This document shows positions 6,825 through 12,623 of a stretch of DNA of 12,623 nucleotides, piece after piece. A program made the translations under genes and the position numbers. This DNA is from Candidatus Babelota bacterium (GTDB lineage Bacteria; JAGOBX01), in the NCBI GenBank assembly GCA_017999075.1, contig JAGOBX010000052.1, positions 1-12,623 on the forward strand, given 5' to 3'. The notes beneath the pieces are model-generated. The model saw nothing but the letters and a program-made list of their open reading frames with translations, made no database searches and was not told the DNA's origin. Positions within the stretch are counted from its first letter, which is position 1, and the number at the start of each line of letters is the position of its first letter.

Positions 6825-7964
6825 ATGAATTTAATATTACAGAATTTTTTCAAATGGATTCATCCTGATTTATCAGCTATTGATTCTGAACTTAAGAATC
6901 AATTTGAAGAACAGACCATAACCAGTTTGAAATTATTGTCTTTTGTATTATTTTGCGCCGCAATAGTTTCGTCCATAATTCTTATAACTATTCCAACTTA
7001 CAAAGTCATAGGGTTTTCAATAAGCAAAAAATTTTTTATTATCTCGCTAACTTTATTTATAGTTGTTTTCCTCCCATTTAAAAAATCAATTGCCAAATCT
7101 GTATTGCTATTGGCAATGTTTTATTTAATTGCAGACAATCTTATTCTTCAAATGGTTTTATTTTCTCACAGAAAAACACAACTCGGGTTGTTTATTGCGG
7201 CATTGTGTTTTCTTGCATTTACTTTTATGCCTTTCAGGCCTTGGGTTGTATCTGTTTTCGGAATGTTCGGATTAACTGTAATTGTAACTTCCTGCTATAT
7301 TCTTAATATACAATTAAACCCTTATCACAATACTCAGGTGCTCTGGCTGATTCTTCAATTTACCGGATTGTGCATAATAACAATTTTTTTCAGAAGCGCT
7401 ATATTCAATCTTCAATTAAAAATTTATGATTCTAAAAATAAAATTGAATCAATGAGCGAAGATATTGAAGATATAAAAAATATTCTATCCTACTCAGAAG
7501 ATTTGCATCACGAATATAAATCTTCTTTCAGATACGACTATGTTCAGGAAAAAACAAATGCTAATCTTGAATTTCCCGTAATAAAAACAATAGCAGCCTT
7601 TTTAAACGGAGAAGGAGGAGCTTTGATTTTAGGAGTTGATGATAAAAGAACTATTCTTGGATTGGAAAAAGATTATCAAACTCTCAAAAAAAAAGATTCC
7701 GATGGGTTCCAATTATCTGTAATACAATCTGTATCAGAAAAAATTTCTGCTGAAGTTTGCAGAAATATAAGGTTTTCATTCATAAAAGTCGATAATAAAG
7801 AAATTTGTATAATCAGAGTCAAGCCGTTCCACAAACCGGTTTATGTTGAACAGAAAAATGAAACTTTTTTTTATATAAGAACAGGAAATTCAACTCAATC
7901 CCTTGACACCAGAACCGCAGTTGAATATATAACTCAACACTGGAATGATAAAAAAATAAAATAA
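6825..7964 (+). CDS. Multi-pass membrane protein with cytoplasmic AlbA_2/Schlafen-type domain
   Basis: This 379-residue protein has two parts. Residues about 35-195 hold five or six hydrophobic helices (around 36-57, 69-84, 91-112, 119-136, 139-160 and 172-194). A short charged, coiled-coil-like linker (200-222) leads to a C-terminal AlbA_2 domain (about 223-375). That domain shows EDLHHEYKSS (225-234), IKTIAAFLNGEGGALILGVDD (253-273) and FYIRTGNST (349-357), all characteristic of the family, which is named for ATP- or nucleic-acid-binding. E225, E230 and D273 match, by my recollection, the spacing of the three acidic residues of Schlafen RNases. The gene stands alone, divergent from the regulator, and its stop is one base from that of convergent lnt. 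Function is unknown. A membrane-anchored nuclease or transcriptional sensor is possible. Confidence 0.75.
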   Translation: MNLILQNFFKWIHPDLSAIDSELKNQFEEQTITSLKLLSFVLFCAAIVSSIILITIPTYKVIGFSISKKFFIISLTLFIVVFLPFKKSIAKSVLLLAMFYLIADNLILQMVLFSHRKTQLGLFIAALCFLAFTFMPFRPWVVSVFGMFGLTVIVTSCYILNIQLNPYHNTQVLWLILQFTGLCIITIFFRSAIFNLQLKIYDSKNKIESMSEDIEDIKNILSYSEDLHHEYKSSFRYDYVQEKTNANLEFPVIKTIAAFLNGEGGALILGVDDKRTILGLEKDYQTLKKKDSDGFQLSVIQSVSEKISAEVCRNIRFSFIKVDNKEICIIRVKPFHKPVYVEQKNETFFYIRTGNSTQSLDTRTAVEYITQHWNDKKIK

Positions 7965-7965
7965 A

Positions 7966-9510
7966 CTAATATTCTTCAGTTTTTTTAGGAAAAAAAATTG
8001 ATATGAATAAAATTAATCCTAATAAAATTATAACCGTGTTAGAAAAAATATCTCCATATCTCATATAAAACGACCCTTTCTTTTCAGGATAATATGTGAA
8101 ATTTAAAAGGATTTCTTCATTTGTTAAAGGCGACGACGAATATATTATTTCTCCGATTCCACTGATTATTCCCGATATCCCGCTATTACCGCACCTCAAA
8201 ATCGGCAGATGATTCTGAACAGCAGTAAAAACATTCATCGCAAAATGCTGTTGATGCGCTTGAATGCTGTTTGTCCACGCATCATTAGTTATATTTATAA
8301 AAAAATCGGCTCCTGATTTAGCAAATTTTCTTGATAAATCATGAAAAATCGATTCATAACATATCATTGGAGCAATTTTATATTCAACATTGTCCATTAC
8401 TGTTATTTTATCTCCAGGTGTAAAATTACCGCATTGTAAACTGTCGGCAATCTTCTTTACAAAATCATATTTATTATAAAACGGCGTTATTTCTCCAAAA
8501 GGCACAAGATGTATCTTATTATAATAATCTATTATTTTGCCGGCCGGAGACAATAGAATTGCCGTGTTAAAATAATCAAACCCGTTTCTTGAATTGGGTT
8601 TATATGTCTGCGTACCAAAAAAAATACTGCTTCCTGAAGCGTATGCATTTTTTGACAACATATATTTCCATTGAAAATTTTTCCATTCAAGGTTTCCAGA
8701 CACAGGATTATAAAAAAACAAATCATCAAGAATAATCGTTTCGCTTAAAATTATTAAATCAGGTTTGTTTAACAAAAGTTTGTCTATAGAATTAATTATT
8801 TTAGGAATTATCTTGTTCCGCTGTTCCGACCATAACATATAATATGGAGAAAAATTAGGTTGTACAAATCCTACTGAAATTTGTTTTTCCAGTGAAGCTG
8901 ATTTGTAATCTTCTATTTTGTCAAATCCGTACAAAAGAATTAAAAATATTAAAAGTATTATGACAACGGATTGAATTATAAGCCTGTTATTTTTTAAATG
9001 GGATAATATCAAATAAGCTATAATAGAATTTATTAAACATATAACAAAAGATATTCCGAAAACCCCTGTTATATCACTCGCCTGAATAAATTGAATAAAT
9101 TTATACTGGGTATATCCTAATACTCCCCAAGGGAATCCGAAATAACCATTGCTTCTGAAATATTCTAATGATGTCCAGACTATTGGAAAAATAAAGATAT
9201 CTATGTAGTAAAGCCTTCGTATAATAAAAGCATATGTCAAAAACATTATCAAAAAATAAATATTGAAAATTATTATTATTCCAGGCAAAGCTATTATATG
9301 ATAAATATAAATCCATGTAAGAATTCCTAAAACAAATATTGTCGTGAAAACACAAGATATGACAGCAATCTGACCGTATGAAGAATCTTCAAGCGCTATT
9401 ATCAATGGAACAAGAGAAACAAAAGAAAGCCACGTTAAATCAAATGGTGGAAATGACAAAAATAATAATACTGCGGAAACAGCCGCATAAGAAATTTTTA
9501 TTTTCAGCAT
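7966..9510 (-). CDS. lnt: Apolipoprotein N-acyltransferase
   Basis: Lnt is an inner-membrane enzyme that adds the third acyl chain to the N-terminal cysteine of lipoproteins, using phospholipid as donor. The 514-residue length is normal. The first ~200 residues carry six to seven membrane helices. LSFPPFDLTWLSFVSLVPL (18-36) and GYFGFPWGVLGYTQY (122-136) are typical signatures. The periplasmic nitrilase domain follows (about 211-470), with its Glu-Lys-Cys triad at E257 (LSET), K332 (YNKIHLVPFGE) and C384 (MICYESIF). E340 and E386 match two further residues known to be essential in the E. coli enzyme. A final helix covers about 490-507. It is the last gene of a four-gene unit and starts three bases after the upstream stop with no SD, so translation is probably coupled. 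Confidence 0.96.
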   Translation of the reverse strand: MLKIKISYAAVSAVLLFLSFPPFDLTWLSFVSLVPLIIALEDSSYGQIAVISCVFTTIFVLGILTWIYIYHIIALPGIIIIFNIYFLIMFLTYAFIIRRLYYIDIFIFPIVWTSLEYFRSNGYFGFPWGVLGYTQYKFIQFIQASDITGVFGISFVICLINSIIAYLILSHLKNNRLIIQSVVIILLIFLILLYGFDKIEDYKSASLEKQISVGFVQPNFSPYYMLWSEQRNKIIPKIINSIDKLLLNKPDLIILSETIILDDLFFYNPVSGNLEWKNFQWKYMLSKNAYASGSSIFFGTQTYKPNSRNGFDYFNTAILLSPAGKIIDYYNKIHLVPFGEITPFYNKYDFVKKIADSLQCGNFTPGDKITVMDNVEYKIAPMICYESIFHDLSRKFAKSGADFFINITNDAWTNSIQAHQQHFAMNVFTAVQNHLPILRCGNSGISGIISGIGEIIYSSSPLTNEEILLNFTYYPEKKGSFYMRYGDIFSNTVIILLGLILFISIFFPKKTEEY

Positions 9511-9513
9511 ATT

Positions 9514-10122
9514 TTATAACAAATATGAATCCTGCTTTTTTACTGGCGACGGCAGTGATTTAGCAGAAACATCTTTTATCTGAACATCCACCTGTTTTTC
9601 AGGTTTTAAATCCGTATTTTCTCTTACAGTCTTATTGATAGGATATTTTTTATCAGCCTTTGAATCAATAAAAATTGATTCCGTTTTTTTCAATGGTTCT
9701 TTTTTTATTATATCAGCAACACTATTGTGTTTAAATTTTTCTGAAACAGTCAAATTTATAAATTGAGAATCCATTGAAAAAATATTAAAATTCAATTTAG
9801 CTAATTCTGTATTTTCCGATAATAATAAATTCAATTCATTTACAAAATTATTACAGGCCGATAAAGATTCGGTTTTATCTTGTTTAATATTATAATCAGC
9901 AATTAGTCTAACAAATTTTTGTGTGAACAAATTAGAATTGGACAAAAAATTTATTAATTTTAAGGTTTGGAACTGCAATTCCGAATAATAATTTGACCTT
10001 CCTATTTTTTTCGGTTTTATATTATATACAGCGCACCAAAACTTGACATTTCTTTGCGTTATTCCTGATTTTTCAACAACCTCGTCAAGTTTATACCCTA
10101 AATTTTGTTTCATGATATTCAT
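9514..10122 (-). CDS. MerR-like HTH protein with a polar, disordered-looking tail
   Basis: The first ~75 of 202 residues read as a MerR-type winged helix-turn-helix. KLDEVVEKSGITQRNVKFW (11-29) is the helix-turn-helix, PKKIGRSNYYSELQFQTLKLINFL (37-60) is the wing and following helices, and FTQKFVRLIAD (66-76) resembles the third helix. The usual long dimerisation helix is unclear. No metal- or drug-binding cysteine cluster is seen. From about residue 130 on, the tail is rich in Lys, Ser, Pro and Asp and probably disordered. It lies between the cyclic-nucleotide-fold gene (35-base gap) and lnt (3-base gap) and is co-transcribed. It may be a transcription factor or a structural DNA-binding or cell-organisation protein. 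ATG codons at 10122 and 10113 are both possible starts, with GGGG just upstream of the first. Confidence 0.65.
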   Translation of the reverse strand: MNIMKQNLGYKLDEVVEKSGITQRNVKFWCAVYNIKPKKIGRSNYYSELQFQTLKLINFLSNSNLFTQKFVRLIADYNIKQDKTESLSACNNFVNELNLLLSENTELAKLNFNIFSMDSQFINLTVSEKFKHNSVADIIKKEPLKKTESIFIDSKADKKYPINKTVRENTDLKPEKQVDVQIKDVSAKSLPSPVKKQDSYLL

Positions 10123-10157
10123 TACCCCATCAGCAAAATATAAAATTATTATATTTT

Positions 10158-11237
10158 TTATGCAGATTTAATTTCATTAAAAAATTCATCAGCGCATTTT
10201 TTTTGTTCTTCATCCTTTGAAGTTTCTTTTATAATAGAAAAAATTTTGTTTAAAGAATCAGCATCTTTAAAAATAAGTTGAGTTAAAGATTCATTTTTTT
10301 TCGATAAGTCCAATAAAGTCTTGTCCGTATTAACCAGCAATAGACTTAATATCTTGCTTAGATAACTGTATAAAACCGGTTCCTTTTCGAGCATTTCATG
10401 AAACGTTGATTTTTCAATTTTTTTGATTTTAGATTCTTCGTTACAAACAAATTCAAAATAATTTTCATTTTTAGGTTCTTTCAACAACATAGAAAAATTT
10501 GTAAGTATGGTGTGTTTTTTATCACTGGTATAGACAGTAAGTTTGTTGCATAAAATCGATATTTTTCCTGAAAGAAGCAAATAAAAACTATCGTCTTGAT
10601 TAGATTTATTGAAAAATATCGTTTTTTTCTCAAAAACATTATTTTCTTGAATTTCCGCAGATTTATAGGTTCCGTAATCTCTGTTAACAGATTGAATGTT
10701 ATCCCTTACCATTTCATATTTTGATTTCATATTTTTTTTCAGATTCTGAATTTGAGTGTTTAATCCTGATCCTTCAATTTTCATCTGAAATAATTTTTGG
10801 GTATATTTTGTTATACCTGATAAATTTTCATCTATTTTGTCTTTTAAAGAATTTATTTGACTGGCAGTATGAATAATTCTATCTATAACAGTATTTAAAA
10901 TACTAATCCCTATTTCTTTGTTCAATTTTATTATTTCATTTAAATTTACACCTTCTGCAAAAGTAATTATTTCCAGTTCAACTTGCCCTTCAGCTACAAG
11001 TGATGCCGAACGTTCACGATTAAGAAGCAGCCCTATTTCTCCTATAGTCTGGTTTGGAGTATTAATTATATTTACTACTTTTCCAGTTTTAGTTACAATA
11101 TCTTCAGTTATTTTTTTTTCAACATTAACATACACTTTTATAGAGCCTGATCTTAAAACAAAAAGTTTATCGGTTTTCTCGTTTTGTAAACATATTATCT
11201 GATTATTCTTGTATTTTTTTATTTCAACGTTTATCAT
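10158..11237 (-). CDS. Tandem cyclic-nucleotide-binding-fold protein with central helical region
   Basis: This 359-residue protein appears soluble. Residues about 5-110 form a cNMP-binding beta-barrel: DKLFVLRSGSIKVYV (23-37) and a phosphate-binding-cassette-like GEIGLLLNRERSASLVAE (66-83), where G66, E67, R76 and S77 fit the nucleotide phosphate and ribose contacts. Residues 110-195 are largely helical and coiled-coil-like. A second barrel (about 200-300) keeps DSFYLLLSGKISIL (216-229), but its cassette region (246-268) lacks the Gly-Glu and Arg-Ser/Thr pairs, so it probably cannot bind a nucleotide. There is no DNA-binding domain of the CRP type. The start is supported by AGGAG at 11247-11251, nine bases upstream. 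It may sense cAMP or cGMP and signal to a partner, possibly the neighbouring MerR-like protein. That link is inference. Confidence 0.78.
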   Translation of the reverse strand: MINVEIKKYKNNQIICLQNEKTDKLFVLRSGSIKVYVNVEKKITEDIVTKTGKVVNIINTPNQTIGEIGLLLNRERSASLVAEGQVELEIITFAEGVNLNEIIKLNKEIGISILNTVIDRIIHTASQINSLKDKIDENLSGITKYTQKLFQMKIEGSGLNTQIQNLKKNMKSKYEMVRDNIQSVNRDYGTYKSAEIQENNVFEKKTIFFNKSNQDDSFYLLLSGKISILCNKLTVYTSDKKHTILTNFSMLLKEPKNENYFEFVCNEESKIKKIEKSTFHEMLEKEPVLYSYLSKILSLLLVNTDKTLLDLSKKNESLTQLIFKDADSLNKIFSIIKETSKDEEQKKCADEFFNEIKSA

Positions 11238-11246
11238 AATTATAGT

Positions 11247-11251
11247 CTCCT
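11247..11251 (-). promoter_or_regulatory. Ribosome binding site of the cNMP-fold gene
   Basis: This reads AGGAG on the minus strand, nine bases before ATG 11237, and supports that start. Confidence 0.75.
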
Positions 11252-11281
11252 ATGGGAAACGGTAAAATTAATTTCAAAAAT

Positions 11282-11878
11282 TTATTCCGCAGAATTTTCT
11301 ATTATTTTTTCTTTAAATTTTCCTGGATTGTACTTTGCTAAATTTCCTGAACTGTCTTTGTATGACGATTTTTCACTTCTCTGAATCCTTATTCCTTCTG
11401 CTCCGCCTTTTTCTGCATCACTTATATCAGTATCTGAATCTCCGTAGAAAATATCAAGTTTTAATTTTTTTATACGCTCAATTTTTGAGGCAGGTTCAAA
11501 ATATGTGTTTTCTTCAGGTATTCCAAATTTTTCACTAATAAATTTTTTTAAATTATCTCCCCCTATACCGGGACGGGCAGTAATAACAAATATTTCACAA
11601 TTTTGCGATTTATGAAATTTTATTATTTCCATTACTTTTTTTTTAACTATTGAAACTTTGGAATCTAAAGAATTAACTTCCCGCCAAAATTCATCTGTAT
11701 CCCACTGGTATTTGATTTTCGCATTATCAAATGCAGGAGTTGAAAATAATAGGGTATCATCAACATCAAATCCAACGCGCAATTTACCTGAAGATATTTC
11801 AGAAACAGGAATTCTGGCGCAGGAAAATAATGTAATAAAAATTATCCAATAAATAAACTTTGTTCTATAATTTTTCAT
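11282..11878 (-). CDS. aphA: Class B acid phosphatase (AphA-like, HAD superfamily), predicted lipoprotein
   Basis: This HAD phosphatase hydrolyses phosphomonoesters in the periplasm. Motif I is VGFDVDDTLLFSTPAF (35-50) with D38 as nucleophile and D40 as acid/base. Motif II is FVITARP (97-103), the motif III lysine is probably K132, and motif IV is FYGDSDTDI (144-152). The FWREVNS segment (64-70), YFEPASKIERIKKLKLDIFYGD and GIRIQRS match E. coli AphA closely by eye. The N-terminus has a basic start, a hydrophobic stretch (9-19) and a lipobox-like LFSC with C20, so it is probably lipid-anchored rather than freely secreted as in E. coli. At 198 residues it is shorter than the ~237-residue E. coli precursor. 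It is the first gene of the operon that ends in lnt, which would acylate it. No SD is visible before the ATG. Confidence 0.88.
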   Translation of the reverse strand: MKNYRTKFIYWIIFITLFSCARIPVSEISSGKLRVGFDVDDTLLFSTPAFDNAKIKYQWDTDEFWREVNSLDSKVSIVKKKVMEIIKFHKSQNCEIFVITARPGIGGDNLKKFISEKFGIPEENTYFEPASKIERIKKLKLDIFYGDSDTDISDAEKGGAEGIRIQRSEKSSYKDSSGNLAKYNPGKFKEKIIENSAE

Positions 11879-11911
11879 ATTTTTTTTGTGAACTGTAATA
11901 AATTTGAAAGT

Positions 11912-11940
11912 ATTATATTTAAATCATAAAGTTTTGTCAA
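11912..11940 (-). promoter_or_regulatory. Consensus sigma-70 promoter for the aphA-cNMP-merR-lnt operon
   Basis: On the minus strand, TTGACA (11935-11940) and TATAAT (11912-11917) are perfect hexamers with an optimal 17-base spacer. Transcription should start near 11905, about 26 bases before the aphA ATG. Confidence 0.87.
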
Positions 11941-11961
11941 AATAAAAAAAATAAAAAAAAC

Positions 11962-11990
11962 TTGATTTTAAAATTGTTTATTAATATAAT
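11962..11990 (+). promoter_or_regulatory. Sigma-70-type promoter of fliE
   Basis: TTGATT (11962-11967) and TATAAT (11985-11990) are separated by 17 bases. The predicted start near 11997 gives a leader of about 36 bases with AGGAG at 12019-12023, nine bases before the ATG. A housekeeping-type promoter rather than a sigma-28 or sigma-54 flagellar one is notable. Confidence 0.75.
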
Positions 11991-12032
11991 TATATAAAGA
12001 CAATAATCGATAATCTTCAGGAGTGTGATTTT

Positions 12033-12353
12033 ATGATAGATTTACAGCCGAATTTTGAACAATTAATCAAGACAACGCCGGTTAATAACTCTAAAATATC
12101 TTCTATTCCGGGTAAATCCGAAGGATTGCAGCTTGTTGACAGTTTCGCTTCAATTTTAAAATCACAACTTGTTGACACAAATGATGCTCAAATATATGCC
12201 GATGAAATGAATAAAAAACTTGTTCTTGGAGAAGTGTCTAATGTTCACGATGTTATGATAGCAGGCCAAAAAGCTACAATGGCTCTTGAATTTACATTGC
12301 AGCTCAGAAATCTTTTAATGAACGCTTATAATCAACTTACAATGCTGAGATAA
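12033..12353 (+). CDS. fliE: Flagellar hook-basal body complex protein FliE
   Basis: FliE joins the MS ring to the proximal rod of the flagellar basal body and is exported early by the type III apparatus. The 106-residue length is normal for the family. The poorly conserved N-terminal half is followed by the diagnostic C-terminal helices: FASILKSQL (residues about 38-46), GEVSNVHDVMIAGQKATMALEFTLQLRNLL (68-97) and the terminal NAYNQLTMLR. The AGGAG at 12019-12023 fixes the start. The gene stands alone between the divergent aphA operon and a tRNA. In most flagellated bacteria it sits beside flgB, flgC or fliF, so this isolated position is unusual. There is no signal peptide, as expected for a rod export substrate. 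Confidence 0.93.
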   Translation: MIDLQPNFEQLIKTTPVNNSKISSIPGKSEGLQLVDSFASILKSQLVDTNDAQIYADEMNKKLVLGEVSNVHDVMIAGQKATMALEFTLQLRNLLMNAYNQLTMLR

Positions 12354-12391
12354 AAAAAATAAAAAAAATATTGTTTTTTTTTTATTTTTTT
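12353..12391 (+). terminator. A/T-only hairpin after fliE, probable terminator
   Basis: Directly after the fliE stop, A7-T-A8 (12353-12368) is perfectly complementary to T8-A-T7 (12376-12391), with a 7-base loop. The stem has 16 A-T pairs, and its 3' arm doubles as the U tract. It is symmetric and could work on both strands. It has no G-C pairs, so its strength is uncertain. Confidence 0.6.
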
Positions 12392-12435
12392 GTATTATCT
12401 GATTCTTGTTAATTTTAATTAACGCTTTTTTATAT

Positions 12436-12511
12436 TCCGATGTAGCTCAGCCGGTAGAGCAAGTGGCTGTTAACCACTGGGCCGGGGGTTCGAGTCCCTC
12501 CATCGGAGCCA
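12436..12511 (+). tRNA. tRNA-Asn (anticodon GTT), CCA encoded
   Basis: The 76 bases fold as a complete tRNA. The acceptor stem TCCGATG pairs with CATCGGA, and the D stem is GCTC/GAGC. The anticodon stem AGTGG/CCACT holds loop CTGTTAA with anticodon GTT at 12469-12471. A five-base variable loop follows, then T stem GGGGG/CCCTC (one G-U pair) around TTCGAGT. The discriminator is G, and CCA is encoded in the DNA. It resembles the E. coli asparagine tRNA layout. No clear promoter is seen in the 44 bases upstream, so it may rely partly on fliE read-through or on a weak local promoter. Confidence 0.96.
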
Positions 12512-12524
12512 TTTCAGACACTAT

Positions 12525-12566
12525 GCGGAATTGAGTTAACTCAGTTAACTTGATTCCGCTTTTTTT
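12525..12566 (+). terminator. Strong intrinsic terminator after tRNA-Asn
   Basis: The arms 12525-12540 and 12544-12559 form a 16-bp stem with two G-U pairs and a TCA loop, closed by GCGG/CCGC and followed by seven T residues (12560-12566). It lies 13 bases after the tRNA end. The inner stem uses two GTTAAC palindromes. Confidence 0.92.
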
Positions 12567-12576
12567 ATTTTTAGGG

Positions 12577-12623
12577 TCATTTAACTGTAGTTGTATTTTG
12601 AACTGTTCCGGCAGCCGCGACCA
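12577..12623 (-). CDS. Possible 3' end of a minus-strand gene cut by the window edge
   Basis: Reading leftwards from the edge, a frame ends VAAAGTVQNTTTVK and then TGA at 12577-12579. The alanine/threonine-rich tail and its relatively GC-rich codons look like a real protein end, perhaps of a secreted or highly expressed protein. Only 14 codons are visible and no family can be named. It would converge on the tRNA unit. Confidence 0.35.
   Translation of the reverse strand, partial: VAAAGTVQNTTTVK

Noticed and set aside
10918-11202. Plus-strand frame antisense to the cNMP-fold gene
   Set aside because: It is opposite a convincing conserved domain, and nothing in it resembles a known protein.
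12408-12430. GTTAAT-TTTA-ATTAAC hairpin followed by GC and six T residues, as a terminator before the tRNA
   Set aside because: A six-pair stem with one G-C pair at its base is weak, and the fliE hairpin just upstream already serves. It could equally overlap a tRNA promoter.
12470-12560. Minus-strand frame reading MAPMEGLEPP across the tRNA
   Set aside because: This is the well-known artefact of translating a tRNA in reverse. The tRNA fold is complete.
12600-12623. Second tRNA 3' end, because the window stops at CCA
   Set aside because: There is no T-loop TTCGANN or matching stem before it, and the bases read better as the end of a minus-strand coding frame.
1-12623. CRISPR arrays, insertion sequences or attachment sites
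   Set aside because: No regularly spaced repeats, transposase or integrase frames, or terminal inverted repeats with target duplications were seen. The tRNA has no repeated 3' end nearby.

Overview
The window comes from a very AT-rich, Gram-negative-type (diderm), flagellated bacterium. Three genes support this: apolipoprotein N-acyltransferase (Lnt), a lipoprotein-type class B acid phosphatase, and the flagellar protein FliE. Base composition is low GC by eye, with long A and T runs and strong lysine/asparagine/isoleucine bias. I cannot fix the phylum. A low-GC spirochaete-like lineage would fit, but that is a guess. The sequence looks chromosomal and intact. I see no transposase, integrase, CRISPR array or broken gene.

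Region 1 (1-6591, minus strand) reads right to left as a surface-polysaccharide cluster. It starts with a MarR-like EPS-associated winged-helix regulator fused to a small Rossmann-like domain (6004-6591). A 311-bp gap with inverted repeats follows. Next come a methyltransferase with a zinc ribbon, a NodB-type polysaccharide deacetylase, a Wzx-like flippase, a second methyltransferase and a FemAB/GNAT-like acyltransferase. The fluoride channel gene crcB comes next, then the start of a gene cut by the window edge whose N-terminus weakly resembles another deacetylase-family protein. From 5692 leftwards the gaps are short, or the genes overlap by one base, so this is probably one transcription unit.

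Region 2 (6592-7964) is a divergent intergenic region and one plus-strand gene. The intergenic region has a near-consensus promoter for the regulator (TTGACA-16-TATAAT). TTGAA/TTCAA inverted repeats just downstream of its -10 look like an autoregulatory operator. The plus-strand gene encodes a multi-pass membrane protein ending in an AlbA_2/Schlafen-type domain that keeps three acidic residues matching the known Schlafen RNase triad. It is the most unusual item here.

Region 3 (7966-11940, minus strand) is a compact four-gene operon. A perfect TTGACA-17-TATAAT promoter drives an AphA-like lipoprotein phosphatase, a tandem cyclic-nucleotide-binding-fold protein, a MerR-like DNA-binding protein and lnt.

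Region 4 (11962-12623) holds a single-gene fliE unit with its own promoter and an A/T-only hairpin, a tRNA-Asn(GTT) with encoded CCA and a strong intrinsic terminator, and the last 14 codons of a minus-strand gene running off the right edge.
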